Shown: positions 16,760 through 26,069 of the stretch, piece by piece
Layout of the letters: the number at the start of each line of letters is the position of its first letter
Position numbering within the stretch: the first letter of the stretch is position 1
Assembly: GCF_042650125.1 (NCBI RefSeq)
Contig: NZ_JBHSAP010000007.1
Coordinates: forward strand, 372,001 to 436,000
Origin: Salinithrix halophila
GTDB lineage: Bacteria; Bacillota; Bacilli; Thermoactinomycetales; DSM-45169
Direction of reading: 5' to 3'
DNA: 64,000 nt
Position numbers and translations under genes: made by a program
The notes under the pieces: generated by a model
What the model saw: only the letters and a program-made list of their open reading frames with translations
Told to the model about the DNA's origin: nothing
Database searches by the model: none

Positions 16760-17469
16760 ATGGACGTTGCGGCAAAAAACATTCCTTAACCTACGCTGGG
16801 GGCCATTTTTTGTACTCCTATACGATTTCATTTTTTATATAATATACTTTTCACCGCTAATCGACACAAAGAAAGTGGTCTCTAATTCTGTTTTTAATTA
16901 ACCTACCCCAAAAAAATGTTAAATTTCTCGGGAGAGACTGCATTCACTCAAAACTTATTTACCAACCCACGCAATGCCGGGATACGGCAGATGGATATGC
17001 ATTAAACAAATTACACCAAACGATATGTGGACCAAATCGAGTATTTCAAAGACAGGGATACCATTAAAATCGAAATGGTCTTTAAATAAAAAAACCGTAC
17101 AGTAGCGCGGTTCGGTCCTGCGAACTACGGGTAGGTACGTACAGAGCGTGGCCGAGCGAGCCACGATAATAGTAGAAGAGGCCCGAAACGGGTGTATCAA
17201 GTCGTAAGCCGGCAGGCTGATATATAGATAGCGGATGGGCCAGGATTGGTCTCATCCTTCCTGTGTGAAGGTTCATCGCTTCCCCATCTCGATTCAACTC
17301 TTTCTCCCCCTTTGCACAACAAAAAGCAGTCCGACAGATCGCCAGACCGCTTTGCCTTATGCCCAAAAGTCATAACCGCCAAACTGATAACTGCTCCCCA
17401 CTCAAACCGTCCCTTATCCCCATGACGGTCACCATTGTTAAGGACCTTTTATCCCGAATTGTTGGAACT
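16760..17469. other. Gene-poor stretch
   Basis: No intact gene is seen. Plus-strand codons at about 17010-17090 read as a possible C-terminal relic (YVDQIEYFKDRDTIKIEMVF, stop). Minus-strand frames of 60-94 residues have no ribosome site or sensible composition. On the minus strand AACCG..CGGTTTTTTT near 17090-17115 resembles a weak terminator. Confidence 0.4.
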
Positions 17470-20103
17470 CTATTCTAGGATTTCAATATACCCCTCCATT
17501 CCGTTGATACGGATCCGCTGGCCATCCTTAATCAAGGTGGTGGCATTTTCGACGCCAACGACAGCCGGTAGACCGTATTCCCGTGCGATTACCGAACCAT
17601 GGGTCATCAGTCCTCCCACTTCTGTCACCAGGCCTTTGATGGAGACAAAGAGTGGCGTCCAGCTGGGGTCCGTCGAGTTGGTGACGAGGATGTCCCCTTC
17701 TTCGAGGTCGGCCTCCCCCATCTTCAGAAGGATGCGAGCACGGCCTTCAATTACCCCGGATGAAACGGGATTACCCGGTAAGGCTCCTGGGGGGAGATGC
17801 TTACGCCTGTATTTGCCAAACAAGAGCTCTCCTTCGGAGGTGATCAGCCTCGGCGGCGTCAACTTTTCATAGGCCGCGTACGCTTCTTTTCGGTCGGCGA
17901 TAACACTGTGGTCCAGCCGTTGGGTGCGAACGGCCTCCCTCAGTTCCTCAAAGGAAAGGTAGTAGATATCCTCCTTCTCCCGTATCGCTCCCTGTTGCGC
18001 GAGTTTGGCGGCTTCTTTCATCAACGCCTGTTTATAGAGGAAGTAGCGCCGGATCCAAGCATATTTGGGGTATTCCCGGTAACCGATAAAATGACGCAGA
18101 CGACGGATCATTCGTTGTGTCTTTTTGGCTTTTCGAGTCCCTCCCGGCAATTGCTCCAAGCGATTCAACAACTCCAGTTCTTTCTGCTCGGCTGCCCGCT
18201 TTCCCTCTTCAAACTTGGTGTGGGCGGCCCCCGGTTCGAAGTTTTGCAGGTGGCTCAAGACCATAGGGATGAGAGCGGTCGGCTGTTCGCTCCAGCGGGT
18301 CTTGGTGATGTCGATCTCCCCGGGGCAGCGCATGCCGTATTTTTCAAGGTAATCGTTGAAGGCTTTGCCGACTACTTCGCCTCCTTTCAGCTGAGCCAGA
18401 TCCCCGAAAAAGGTCGCATCTTTGGCCTCATTTTCCAGATAAGCCTGCACCTCTGGATAGGGACGCACCGCATCCGCCACATCCAGCAAGGCGAGCCCCA
18501 TCTCTGAGGTCACGTTATTCGGCACCGATTGGGAAAGGATATCCGCTGCGTTTTTTCCCCCCAGCCATTTTTCCATCTTGCGGTTGATCCAGTTGGCCGC
18601 ATACATTCCGACCCCGATCGCTCCCATGCCCCGCGGATCGTAGACGCGCTCCATAAACTTTTCCTGATCCGCGACGATCAGATCGAACAAATCATCTCCG
18701 GATACCTTTTGGATCTGATTTCGCAACTCTTCATAAGATACGTCGTTCTGGGAAATAACCTCTTCGATCATCGCGGGGTCGTTCTCACGGTAGAGCTTTA
18801 GAGCATGGAAAAGCATCGCCCCTGGGGACATTCCCTTACGGTTTATCGACATGGCTCTTTTTCCCCGGGGCAAGGATCGGATAAAATCCTTGCGTTGAAT
18901 CAATTTCCGAAGTGCGTCCGTCATCAGGGGGTCGCTTTTACCCATCATCGTTAGGGCTAGCTTCCGGCCGATGGGAGATGCCAGATCGTGGCTGATATCG
19001 AGGAACAACCTCCCCCCCGCTTGATGCATGGGGAACTCCTCCGATATCAGCCGGAGAAAGGAAACGCCCAAGGGTCGGATTACATCCGTCATCATCTGCT
19101 GATGCCCAAAGGACATGTAGACACGATTTCCCCCATAGCTCTTCTCCGGAATCGGATACAAGGTGGTGATGGGACGGCTTTGCAGGATATAAACGGTATC
19201 ATCCACAAACGACCATTCAACGTCTTGCGGGCTTCCAAAGGAAGCTTCAATCCTCCGTCCGATCCGTTCCAGTTCCACAATCCGCTCTTCCGTCAACGTC
19301 TGCCGATTCTGCCGGTCGGGCTCGATTTCCCGCTTCTCCGTCCCGCCTTCTTGCAGAGGAACAACAGCCGTTTTCTTGGTGGAGACCGTCTTCCCGATGA
19401 TCTCACCATCCCGCACCTTGTAGTTGTCCGCAGACACCAGCCCGGAAACAAGGGCTTCCCCCAGCCCAAAGCTGGCATCAATGGAGGATATCTTGCGGTT
19501 GGAGGAAATCGGGTCGGCTGTGAATAAAATACCAGAAGCTTGTGGAAAAACCATCCGCTGGACGATAACCGACAGATAGACCCTCCGGTGATCAAATCCA
19601 TTTTGGATGCGGTAAATCACCGCCCGCTCGGTAAAGAGGGAGGCCCAACACTTCTTAACGTGCTGGAGGACCGCTTCCTTTCCGGTAATGTTTAAATACG
19701 TATCCTGCTGTCCGGCAAAAGAAGCCTGGGGGAGATCTTCCGCCGTGGCGCTGGAACGGATCGCATAGGCATATTCCTTCCCCAGTCGGAAAAGTGCGTC
19801 ATTGACGTCTTCCTCGACCTCCCGGGGAATCTCCACCGCTTCAATGGAACGGCGGATCTTCTCGCTGATGACCCCTATTTCTTCTTTGTCTTGCACTTTC
19901 AATTCAGCCAGCTGATCCAGCCAGCCGGAAATCTCATCACGATCCTCGGTCACCTTTTTATAAGCTTCGGTCGTAACACAAAATCCCTCTGGCACCCGGA
20001 CCCCTTCTACTCGGGACAACTCCCCTAGGTGAAATCCTTTGCCCCCGACGAGCAAGCGCTTGGTGGGATCGATTTCCTGAAATTCGAGTACATAGGAACT
20101 CAT
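17470..20103 (-). CDS. Rifampicin phosphotransferase / PEP-synthase-like protein
   Basis: The 877-residue protein has an N-terminal ATP-grasp domain (LLVGGKGFHLGELSRVEGVR, AIRSSATAEDLPQASFAGQQ, QDVEWSF..ILQSRPITT; about 1-320). A ~430-residue central helical domain follows, and a C-terminal phosphohistidine swivel with GGLMTHGSVIAREYGLPAVV (His about 825). This order and length match RPH, which inactivates rifampicin with ATP. True PEP synthases carry a C-terminal TIM barrel after the His domain, which is missing here. Related 'Pps/YvkC' proteins share the layout, so resistance is likely but not proven. The start has AAAGGGGGAG upstream. Confidence 0.8.
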   Translation of the reverse strand: MSSYVLEFQEIDPTKRLLVGGKGFHLGELSRVEGVRVPEGFCVTTEAYKKVTEDRDEISGWLDQLAELKVQDKEEIGVISEKIRRSIEAVEIPREVEEDVNDALFRLGKEYAYAIRSSATAEDLPQASFAGQQDTYLNITGKEAVLQHVKKCWASLFTERAVIYRIQNGFDHRRVYLSVIVQRMVFPQASGILFTADPISSNRKISSIDASFGLGEALVSGLVSADNYKVRDGEIIGKTVSTKKTAVVPLQEGGTEKREIEPDRQNRQTLTEERIVELERIGRRIEASFGSPQDVEWSFVDDTVYILQSRPITTLYPIPEKSYGGNRVYMSFGHQQMMTDVIRPLGVSFLRLISEEFPMHQAGGRLFLDISHDLASPIGRKLALTMMGKSDPLMTDALRKLIQRKDFIRSLPRGKRAMSINRKGMSPGAMLFHALKLYRENDPAMIEEVISQNDVSYEELRNQIQKVSGDDLFDLIVADQEKFMERVYDPRGMGAIGVGMYAANWINRKMEKWLGGKNAADILSQSVPNNVTSEMGLALLDVADAVRPYPEVQAYLENEAKDATFFGDLAQLKGGEVVGKAFNDYLEKYGMRCPGEIDITKTRWSEQPTALIPMVLSHLQNFEPGAAHTKFEEGKRAAEQKELELLNRLEQLPGGTRKAKKTQRMIRRLRHFIGYREYPKYAWIRRYFLYKQALMKEAAKLAQQGAIREKEDIYYLSFEELREAVRTQRLDHSVIADRKEAYAAYEKLTPPRLITSEGELLFGKYRRKHLPPGALPGNPVSSGVIEGRARILLKMGEADLEEGDILVTNSTDPSWTPLFVSIKGLVTEVGGLMTHGSVIAREYGLPAVVGVENATTLIKDGQRIRINGMEGYIEILE

Positions 20104-20429
20104 ATGGCTCTCCCCCTTTCTCATCCACTCTATCCTTGGATCCCGTATCAAATCATATTTAAAAACCGTTTGTGTTGATCAGTAGGAGTTTCATTGCACA
20201 CTCCCTTCCCCAATATTTGTAACCTGTATATAGGTTATTCGCAGGACAAGGTGGGTTTATAGTCCAAAAAATAAAAAAGCAGGGGTGATTTTCCCTGCTT
20301 TTTTCTGTCGTACCTTTCTTCGCTTTATGAAGCTACTCCCTCTGCTGCCTTCCCAGGTTTCAATCCCTTACGCCTGATCATCTCCTACTACCTCCGGTAT
20401 GATAGCGGAAAAGGGTTTACTCTCATGCA
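20104..20429. other. Intergenic region upstream of the RPH-like gene
   Basis: No gene is seen. The region holds the hairpin at 20273-20304 and AT-rich sequence. I could not identify a rifampicin-associated element or a confident promoter. Confidence 0.4.
20273..20304. terminator. Bidirectional terminator hairpin
   Basis: AAAAAAGCAGGG pairs with CCCTGCTTTTTT around an 8-base loop. Both sides are U-rich in their own direction. Confidence 0.75.
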
Positions 20430-20634
20430 GATACGTCTTCTTCGATTCTCGAATAATCGCGAAGTAATTCGTGTAATCAACGACTGGTAGGAAGGTCGAC
20501 TATTTCCGTGATACGGGCTTCGTCGTTGAAAATGATGGAGAACTAATCGCGTTTTTGGTCAGCTTCGTTTCTCCCGGACGCAAGGGGGAAGCTTACATTC
20601 ACTTTGTCGGTATCCATCCCGATCACCGAAGACC
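20430..20634 (+). pseudogene. GNAT acetyltransferase fragment
   Basis: Plus-strand codons give FRDTGFVVENDGELIAFLVS, FVSPGRKGEAYIHFVGIHPD, HRR, the beta4 to acetyl-CoA-loop part of a GNAT protein. The upstream part (VINDW) is in another frame with stops. The downstream half is missing where the carbonic anhydrase gene ends at 20635. Confidence 0.6.
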
Positions 20635-21435
20635 TTACTTTTCTATAATTTCACGCTTATTAACGGCTTGAACTGGACGATGGTTATCAGGGAATATATT
20701 ACGGAACACTCTGATTTGCGTCTTGGACATTTCGATCGGCTGTTTAAAAACAACCCACTTTACTTTTTCAGTACATGGAGGAGTAGTTAATGAACCATTA
20801 TAACGGAATGATTTTTTATCTTTAGGCAGTAAGCTCATCAGATCGACAGGTTTATCAATTTTTACGGCCTCTTTTGTTTTTTCTTTCGGGAGTTGTGCCC
20901 AGATGTCATCTAAGGCTTGGTTTTCTTGTCCTTCCTTGATCATGATTCCTAAGACGATGGTATGCCCCTTGGCATCTTGGTGTACCAAATGGAGTTCCAT
21001 ATCGAAGTTTTTGCCGTTAAACTGATGCTCACTCGGTGTATGAAAATGAAATTGTACCAACTTATATTTCTTTCCAGCCATTATGATATCATCGTTGGAA
21101 GCCGGATAATCCAAGATGGTATGCCCATTATTACTTACGGAAAAGGAAGTTTTTTTGTAGTTAAATTTAATATCGTTTGCATCCTGATTGGTTTTAACTT
21201 GAGAGGCTTCGATATCGATAGGCGATTGTTCTTTACCATTTGCACAAGCAGCATAGGAAGGATCTAAATCTCCCCATTTTTCAGAACCATTATAAGACCA
21301 GTGGGTTTTTTCTTTCTTGACTTCAGGCTTATCCTTCTTTGAAGGAGCGGCCTCTTGGGTTGCATGTGCGGAACACGCGGCTAGCGATAGGCTTAAACTC
21401 GTCAACACTATAGCAAAGGCTTTTTTCTTCAGCAC
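20635..21435 (-). CDS. Alpha-class carbonic anhydrase, lipoprotein
   Basis: The 266-residue product has a lipoprotein signal peptide with lipobox LAAC (Cys21) and a charged Lys/Glu linker. An alpha-carbonic anhydrase domain starting HWSYNGSEKWGDL follows. Zinc ligands are visible in FHFHTPSEH (two His) and ELHLVHQ (third His), with GSLTTPPCTEKVKW in the core. It would interconvert CO2 and bicarbonate outside the membrane. The GTG start at 21435 is chosen because GGAGG lies 8 bases upstream; the ATG five codons earlier has no site. Its 3' end abuts a GNAT relic. Confidence 0.9.
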   Translation of the reverse strand: MLKKKAFAIVLTSLSLSLAACSAHATQEAAPSKKDKPEVKKEKTHWSYNGSEKWGDLDPSYAACANGKEQSPIDIEASQVKTNQDANDIKFNYKKTSFSVSNNGHTILDYPASNDDIIMAGKKYKLVQFHFHTPSEHQFNGKNFDMELHLVHQDAKGHTIVLGIMIKEGQENQALDDIWAQLPKEKTKEAVKIDKPVDLMSLLPKDKKSFRYNGSLTTPPCTEKVKWVVFKQPIEMSKTQIRVFRNIFPDNHRPVQAVNKREIIEK

Positions 21436-21439
21436 GTGT

Positions 21440-22059
21440 AACACCTCCATGTAATCAATAGAAAATATATTTATCCTGATTGGATGGCTTAGCCCTTATA
21501 TTACCTATAGCGGCTGTTGGGATTAGGAGTCAGATCAAACGCAAATTACTGAAGCTATTATCTATTATAGGGAATAAAGGGGAGGTAAAAAGGTTGTTTT
21601 TCGTGTGAAATGTCCCCTTTTCGGGGAATATGATCAATTGTGTTACCCTATACTTTGTTCACGAAAAAGGAGACCAAAAGAGGTCTCCAATGGTGACAGC
21701 TGTACTACGGGGATCACCCGGGAATAAATACTTCTTAGCTTCAGCTTGTGTAGAGAAGTCGGAACAATGTTTGATGCCCAACGGGCACGGCTGATTAAAG
21801 AGAGTTCTCAAGTCATTTTCGTGTGGATACAGGAAAATCAGAGATGCCATGTTCATCCTGAGCATCGGTAATGGCCAAGTTTGAATACACCTCAAGTGAC
21901 GTACAGTAGCCATTAGCTCAAGGCAAGGGCCCTAGGAGTGCTATCGGTGAGTAGTTGGACCCGTGCGGTGGAACGCCGTAGGAGTGGCCGCCACCACTTA
22001 GCAGCCACCTTGCTCTTCTTTTGGCTGCCCTGATCTCGCTTTGTCAATCTACTCGTTTT
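21440..22059. other. Gene-poor stretch with possible Excalibur-domain relic
   Basis: A minus-strand frame at 21659-21913 (84 residues) contains HCSDFSTQAEAKKYLFPGDP. This resembles the first half of an Excalibur calcium-binding domain, but the expected D-x-D-x-D-G loop is absent and no ribosome site is visible. It is probably a relic. The rest (21914-22059) shows no gene. Confidence 0.35.
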
Positions 22060-22602
22060 TTATGTGCTTTGGTTTCGTAGGTATTCTTCGTATTCAACCG
22101 TAAATTCGCACGCTTGCTTAAAGTCAACGGAACGAAGAGAGAGCGCCGCTACAACATCCTTTTTGCCCGTTTCACGTAAGGCAATGATTTGAGGCTGACG
22201 AGGAACGCGAAACTGGGTGTGGTCATGAAACACGATGGTGACAATGGTACCTAAAGCCTCTCCATCCGAGGCATAAACGGCGCTCCACATCCAACGTTGC
22301 TGATCGGTTTGTTCCTGGTTTCCCCACTCACGCGAAATGTCGAAATCTCCTGGAAATCTCGGCTCAGGGTGCAAACCGGCCTCTTTAAGCTGCTGATGAA
22401 CAGGCAAAAACAACAGGTTCAAATAGGTTCCGTATGCCCTATCACCTGCCTTATTGTATGCTTCCAACAATTGATCCCGCTTGTTTTGGAGCAGGGTTTT
22501 CCAGTTTTCAGCGATATGACTTTCGATGTACTGTGCAATTGCATCAATACGACCCTTTTTGCCTTCCTGAAGAAGCTCCTTTAACGGCTTCACCTGTTTC
22601 AT
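22060..22602 (-). CDS. Unknown protein in a MarR operon
   Basis: The 180-residue soluble protein begins KQVKPLKELLQEGKKGRIDA with charged helices and ends in a compact alpha/beta part (WMWSAVYASDGEALGTIVTI, FHDHTQFRVPRQPQ). No family is recognised. It is 24 bp downstream of the MarR regulator gene on the same strand and is probably co-transcribed under MarR control. AAAGGGG precedes the ATG. A single HDH motif is present but no set of ligands can be argued. Confidence 0.65.
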   Translation of the reverse strand: MKQVKPLKELLQEGKKGRIDAIAQYIESHIAENWKTLLQNKRDQLLEAYNKAGDRAYGTYLNLLFLPVHQQLKEAGLHPEPRFPGDFDISREWGNQEQTDQQRWMWSAVYASDGEALGTIVTIVFHDHTQFRVPRQPQIIALRETGKKDVVAALSLRSVDFKQACEFTVEYEEYLRNQST

Positions 22603-22626
22603 AGCTGATCCCCTTTCGAATAAAGG

Positions 22627-23091
22627 TCATTCATCTTGTTCGAGACTTTCACTTATCTCACGTAGCATCGCGACGGCATCCCGTAAGTCTTCCAAGGTAT
22701 GCCTCCTTCCAATCCGATTTGCCCAATCCGCCTGCCGCTGCTTTACGTAAGCAAGAGCTTCTCGCCCCTTGTTAGTTAACACCATCAACTTAGCGCGGCG
22801 GTGATGGGGATTCGCGTGATACTCTATGAAACCATCCCTTTCCAAACCATCCGCCGTTTGTTGTACGCTTTGACGGGACAGACCCATCACACGAGCAACA
22901 TGAGCGACCGGAATCGCTCCATGTTCCGCTACTCCCAATACCTGCCATCGTGCACTACTTAACCCAACAGGCTGAGTAATCTGGTCTCCTGCCTCCAGTA
23001 AAAGGCCATTAAGGTGAAAAACTGCAAGGACCAGCTCAGTGAAGGCATCTCCATGTTTTGTTCGCTTATCCATATGACAACATTTTGTCAT
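22627..23091 (-). CDS. MarR-family transcriptional regulator
   Basis: The 154-residue winged-helix regulator has the MarR core: LSSARWQVLGVAEHGAIPVA, HVARVMGLSRQSVQQTADGL (recognition helix), ERDGFIEYHANPHHRRAKLM (wing) and a C-terminal dimerisation helix. The ATG at 23091 has AAGGGG 8 bases upstream; an inner ATG at codon 7 has none. Two palindromes overlap the start and imply autorepression. It leads the operon with the 180-residue unknown protein. Confidence 0.85.
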   Translation of the reverse strand: MTKCCHMDKRTKHGDAFTELVLAVFHLNGLLLEAGDQITQPVGLSSARWQVLGVAEHGAIPVAHVARVMGLSRQSVQQTADGLERDGFIEYHANPHHRRAKLMVLTNKGREALAYVKQRQADWANRIGRRHTLEDLRDAVAMLREISESLEQDE

Positions 23092-23098
23092 TATGACA
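23075..23098 (-). promoter_or_regulatory. Candidate MarR autoregulatory operators
   Basis: TGACAA-CATT-TTGTCA (23075-23090) and TGTCAT-T-ATGACA (23086-23098) overlap each other and the MarR start codon. A TTGACA box lies just upstream (about 23104-23109, minus strand). Bound repressor would block initiation. Confidence 0.55.
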
Positions 23099-23176
23099 GC
23101 CCCTTGTCAAACTGGACAGAAATCCACGAATAGACACTGAGCCATACAAGAAAACAGCCGGTGATCAAAAAGCTAC

Positions 23177-23214
23177 AAACCCCCGTTTCCAACGCGGTTG
23201 GGAAACGGGGGTTT
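23177..23214 (-). terminator. Terminator downstream of the EamA gene
   Basis: AAACCCCCGTTTCC and GGAAACGGGGGTTT form a long GC-rich stem, with GTAGCTTTTTG following on the minus strand. Confidence 0.75.
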
Positions 23215-23365
23215 ACTTCAAGTTACCTACTTCATGGAGCAATTGTTGGGCAATGGCACATTCGACGCCCGCTCTCTCCGGCTTCTTGTTAAGAATCGAA
23301 CGAACCAACTCCGAAAAACGCTCTCGCTATTTTCATGTCCTGCTTCCAGAGGTCGCAAGCTATGG
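23213..23365 (-). pseudogene. C-terminal gene fragment
   Basis: Minus-strand codons ending at TAA 23213 read ERFSELVRSILNKKPERAGV, ECAIAQQLLHEVGNLK, a plausible protein end. The preceding IACDLWKQDMKIAR is in a different frame. There is no start or ribosome site. The family is unknown. Confidence 0.35.
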
Positions 23366-23368
23366 TTT

Positions 23369-24295
23369 TTACTGAACATTCTCACCCTGCAGTTCCACCT
23401 TTTTCGTGCGCCCTTTGACGGAGGTAAAACGGTTGCTCATCCATACACCGAGAAGGATCATCGCAGATCCTGCATACTGGAGCGGGGTGATCTCTTCATG
23501 ATAAATCAGCGTTCCCAGGAGGATAGCCACCATCGGAGTAAAGAAGGAGTACAGCGAGACTCTCACCGCCCCCCATTCCTTCAATAGGTAGGTGAATACC
23601 GTAAATCCTACAATCGACCCAATGAACACCAGATACACCCAGCTGATCAGAAAGGCTTGATTCAGATATTCCAGCGAGACGACCCTTTCCCATTCCAGAA
23701 ATGGCGACACGGCCATCAAGAGAAGACCGCCCATCAGATTTTCCAGGCCGGATATCAAGATCGCGGAATATTTGCTCAGGGTGTTTTTGCTAAGTACTGA
23801 GCCCCAGCAATAAGCCAGGGTTCCCAATATGATCGAAACCATCCCCACAATCGCCATATTGCTATCGGGGGACTTAATTTGGGGCATGAAGATCATACAT
23901 ATTCCCAACAACCCCAATACAATGCCCAACACCCTCGGGAGGCTGAGAACATCCTGCCGGTACAACCAGCTAAAAAGAACCATAAAGATCGGGATCAACC
24001 CCTGCACCAATACCGCCGTCAGCCCGGAGGAAACCCATTGTTCACCCCAATAAATCAAACCAAAGGTGACGGCGATGACAAACAGCCCCAATACAAACAC
24101 ATTCCATAACACTTTTCTTTCCAACTGAAATGACCCCTGCTTCCACCGATACCAGGCCAAGAGAAGAATGCCCGCCAAAAAAAACCGGGTTCCAGCCGAC
24201 CAAAGAGGCGGGGCCTGGTCCACCCCAATTTTGATCGCCAGCCATGTGGAGCCCCAAACCAGGCACAAAAGCACAAACAACATTTTAAACTTCAA
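23369..24295 (-). CDS. EamA/DMT-family exporter
   Basis: The 308-residue protein has ten membrane segments in two EamA repeats. The first opens LCLVWGSTWLAIKIGVDQAP; the second ends in PLQYAGSAMILLGVWMSNR. Such permeases export amino acids or metabolites. The TTG start has AGGAGGG six bases upstream. It is the last gene of an operon with the cysteine dioxygenase and the cupin-methyltransferase, 14 bp after the latter, so its cargo may be a product or toxic intermediate of that sulfur pathway (inference). Confidence 0.85.
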   Translation of the reverse strand: MKFKMLFVLLCLVWGSTWLAIKIGVDQAPPLWSAGTRFFLAGILLLAWYRWKQGSFQLERKVLWNVFVLGLFVIAVTFGLIYWGEQWVSSGLTAVLVQGLIPIFMVLFSWLYRQDVLSLPRVLGIVLGLLGICMIFMPQIKSPDSNMAIVGMVSIILGTLAYCWGSVLSKNTLSKYSAILISGLENLMGGLLLMAVSPFLEWERVVSLEYLNQAFLISWVYLVFIGSIVGFTVFTYLLKEWGAVRVSLYSFFTPMVAILLGTLIYHEEITPLQYAGSAMILLGVWMSNRFTSVKGRTKKVELQGENVQ

Positions 24296-24309
24296 AGAGC
24301 TCCCTCCTG

Positions 24310-25503
24310 TTATTCAGCGGGTTTCCGAGCGACGAGTACATTGGTATTTCCGAAGGCAAAGGTGTTTTCATTAAACACTTCCACCACCGAAAAGCCGACG
24401 CCCTCCAACTCTTTCGTCAATTCATCGGCAGATGATTCTTTATAGGGGAGGAGCTCTAGAGGGATCATCTTGGTCCCGTCTTCGGTTCGGATTTTCCGAT
24501 CGATCACCCTCCCAGGAACCACCGGCCCCACCTTCTCATAATCCGGCACGGAGAAAAAGCCCTTCAACCACTTTTCCCGGCAATGGGCCAGCAAAAAATA
24601 TCCGCCCGGTTTTAGGATTTCGTGAACCCTGCTCAAGTGTTTCCGTCGATGTTTAGGATCTGTGATCATGTGTAAGCAACCCATGTTAAGGGCAAAGTCA
24701 TAATCGTTGGCGGATATATTTCGAAGGTAGAGTACATCCCTTTCAATAAAATTGCAAGACACCCCTTCTGTACGGGATCGCTCCCTTGCCTTATCCAGAG
24801 CGGCTCGAGATACATCAACTCCCGTTACCTCCACACCCCGCTTGGCGAGAAAAATACTGTCCCTTCCTTCCCCACAACCCAGATCGAGCACTTTTTTCCC
24901 TTTAAGACCGTACTGTTTTTCAAACCAGACCACCGGGGGGTTGGGCTCCTCGGTCTCCCAGAAAGTCCCTCCTTCCTCATAGACTTTTCGATATCTTTCA
25001 TCGTACCCGTAATAGTAATCAGCTAGGGTAGCATCCGAATCGGAAATGGGGTATTCAGAGTACTCGGCCTCTGAAAAATCGTGCTCTTTCGATAACAAGA
25101 TTTCCACGAGGATCGCCGGTTTTTCCTCCTCCGCTGAAAAAAACCGATGGATTTTTCCAGGGGAAATCATCAATGTCTCGCCGGTACCGACCAGTTCCTT
25201 GTTGATGGAGGTGAGAACTCCTTGATTCAAAGAAAATTCTTCATACTGAATTTTATTTTGCAAGATGCAGATCATTTTTTTCGTACGGGAATATTCCTTC
25301 GGAATCGCCATTTTCTCAAGGGGAGCAATCCGAACCCCGCATTTTCGATCCGATTGTTCCAACAAAACATGGGATGGTTGCTTGGCTTCCGGTTTATCTG
25401 GAATTTCACTCAAATAGAAAGGCGTATTTGAAACAAATTCCTCGATTTGTCGATGGATAACTTGTTCATTTTTTAACAGGTCTATCAGATGTTGAAAGCT
25501 CAT
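24310..25503 (-). CDS. Cupin + class I SAM-dependent methyltransferase
   Basis: The 397-residue protein has two domains. Residues about 40-145 form a cupin-like beta barrel (VGTGETLMISPGKIHRFF), as in TehB-associated thiol-sensing proteins. Residues about 195-390 form a class I methyltransferase: motif I VLDLGCGEGRDSIFLAKRG, motif II TGVDVS, and FALNMGCLHMI with LKPGGYFLLAH. The substrate is unknown; TehB relatives methylate tellurite or thiols. Its ATG overlaps the stop of the cysteine dioxygenase gene (ATGA), showing tight coupling. Confidence 0.8.
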   Translation of the reverse strand: MSFQHLIDLLKNEQVIHRQIEEFVSNTPFYLSEIPDKPEAKQPSHVLLEQSDRKCGVRIAPLEKMAIPKEYSRTKKMICILQNKIQYEEFSLNQGVLTSINKELVGTGETLMISPGKIHRFFSAEEEKPAILVEILLSKEHDFSEAEYSEYPISDSDATLADYYYGYDERYRKVYEEGGTFWETEEPNPPVVWFEKQYGLKGKKVLDLGCGEGRDSIFLAKRGVEVTGVDVSRAALDKARERSRTEGVSCNFIERDVLYLRNISANDYDFALNMGCLHMITDPKHRRKHLSRVHEILKPGGYFLLAHCREKWLKGFFSVPDYEKVGPVVPGRVIDRKIRTEDGTKMIPLELLPYKESSADELTKELEGVGFSVVEVFNENTFAFGNTNVLVARKPAE

Positions 25504-26069
25504 TGTGCCGGCTCCTTCTGTTTCAGTTTGATCTCTCTCAATTGTTGACGCTGTTCTTCAGGCCACCATGCTCCACAGTCCTCACTGACTACACAAGCTG
25601 CACAGCGCTCCAGATCGTAAACTTTCATTCCGCTGATCGGTGGTGCGTAGACATGGAGTGTAACCATTCTCCGCTCACTTCGGTTTTCCATATCGTGCAC
25701 CATTTTCCGCGGGGCAAAAAAACTAGCACCCTCCATTTCCAAGTCGGTACGTTTCGGTACCGGTAGCTCCTTTTTCATCGCATAGGTTGTATGGGTGGAT
25801 TCTCCCTTGACAACATGCACCCAACCGAAGGAGCCTCCATGATCGTGGGGTGCGCACTTGAAATGTTGCGCCCAGTTCATCACCAGAACCTCTACATGCG
25901 GAGATTGAAACAACACTTTTCTACCATAAGGGCGTAGTCCGGGATCCTCCAAAAAAGGAATGAGGTCTTGCTCCTCCACTCTCAATTGATCCAATGCCTG
26001 TTTCAAGTCCCGGGACGTGGGATTGACCAAAGAGGTAAAACACTGCTCAACCCTGGATGCAAAATCCAA
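25500..26069 (-). CDS. Cysteine dioxygenase-family protein
   Basis: The 189-residue cupin oxidises cysteine to cysteine sulfinate with Fe(II) and O2. The metal ligands are the HxH of APHDHGGSFGWVHVVKGES and the later His in MVTLHVYAPPISGM. The TTG start at 26069 is chosen because AAAGGGG lies upstream and because the fragment at 9681 carries ATG at the same place; it also aligns with my memory of the Bacillus protein's N-terminus. Longer starts (to 26111) are possible. It is the first gene of a three-gene operon. CAACAA-type Cys residues near the C-terminus (ERCAACVVSEDCG) are unusual and may bind metal. Confidence 0.85.
   Translation of the reverse strand: MDFASRVEQCFTSLVNPTSRDLKQALDQLRVEEQDLIPFLEDPGLRPYGRKVLFQSPHVEVLVMNWAQHFKCAPHDHGGSFGWVHVVKGESTHTTYAMKKELPVPKRTDLEMEGASFFAPRKMVHDMENRSERRMVTLHVYAPPISGMKVYDLERCAACVVSEDCGAWWPEEQRQQLREIKLKQKEPAQ

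Noticed and set aside
16955..17382. Minus-strand frames of 61-94 residues, and a possible group II intron end
   Set aside because: No ribosome sites, odd composition and no intron domain V or reverse-transcriptase sequence could be found.
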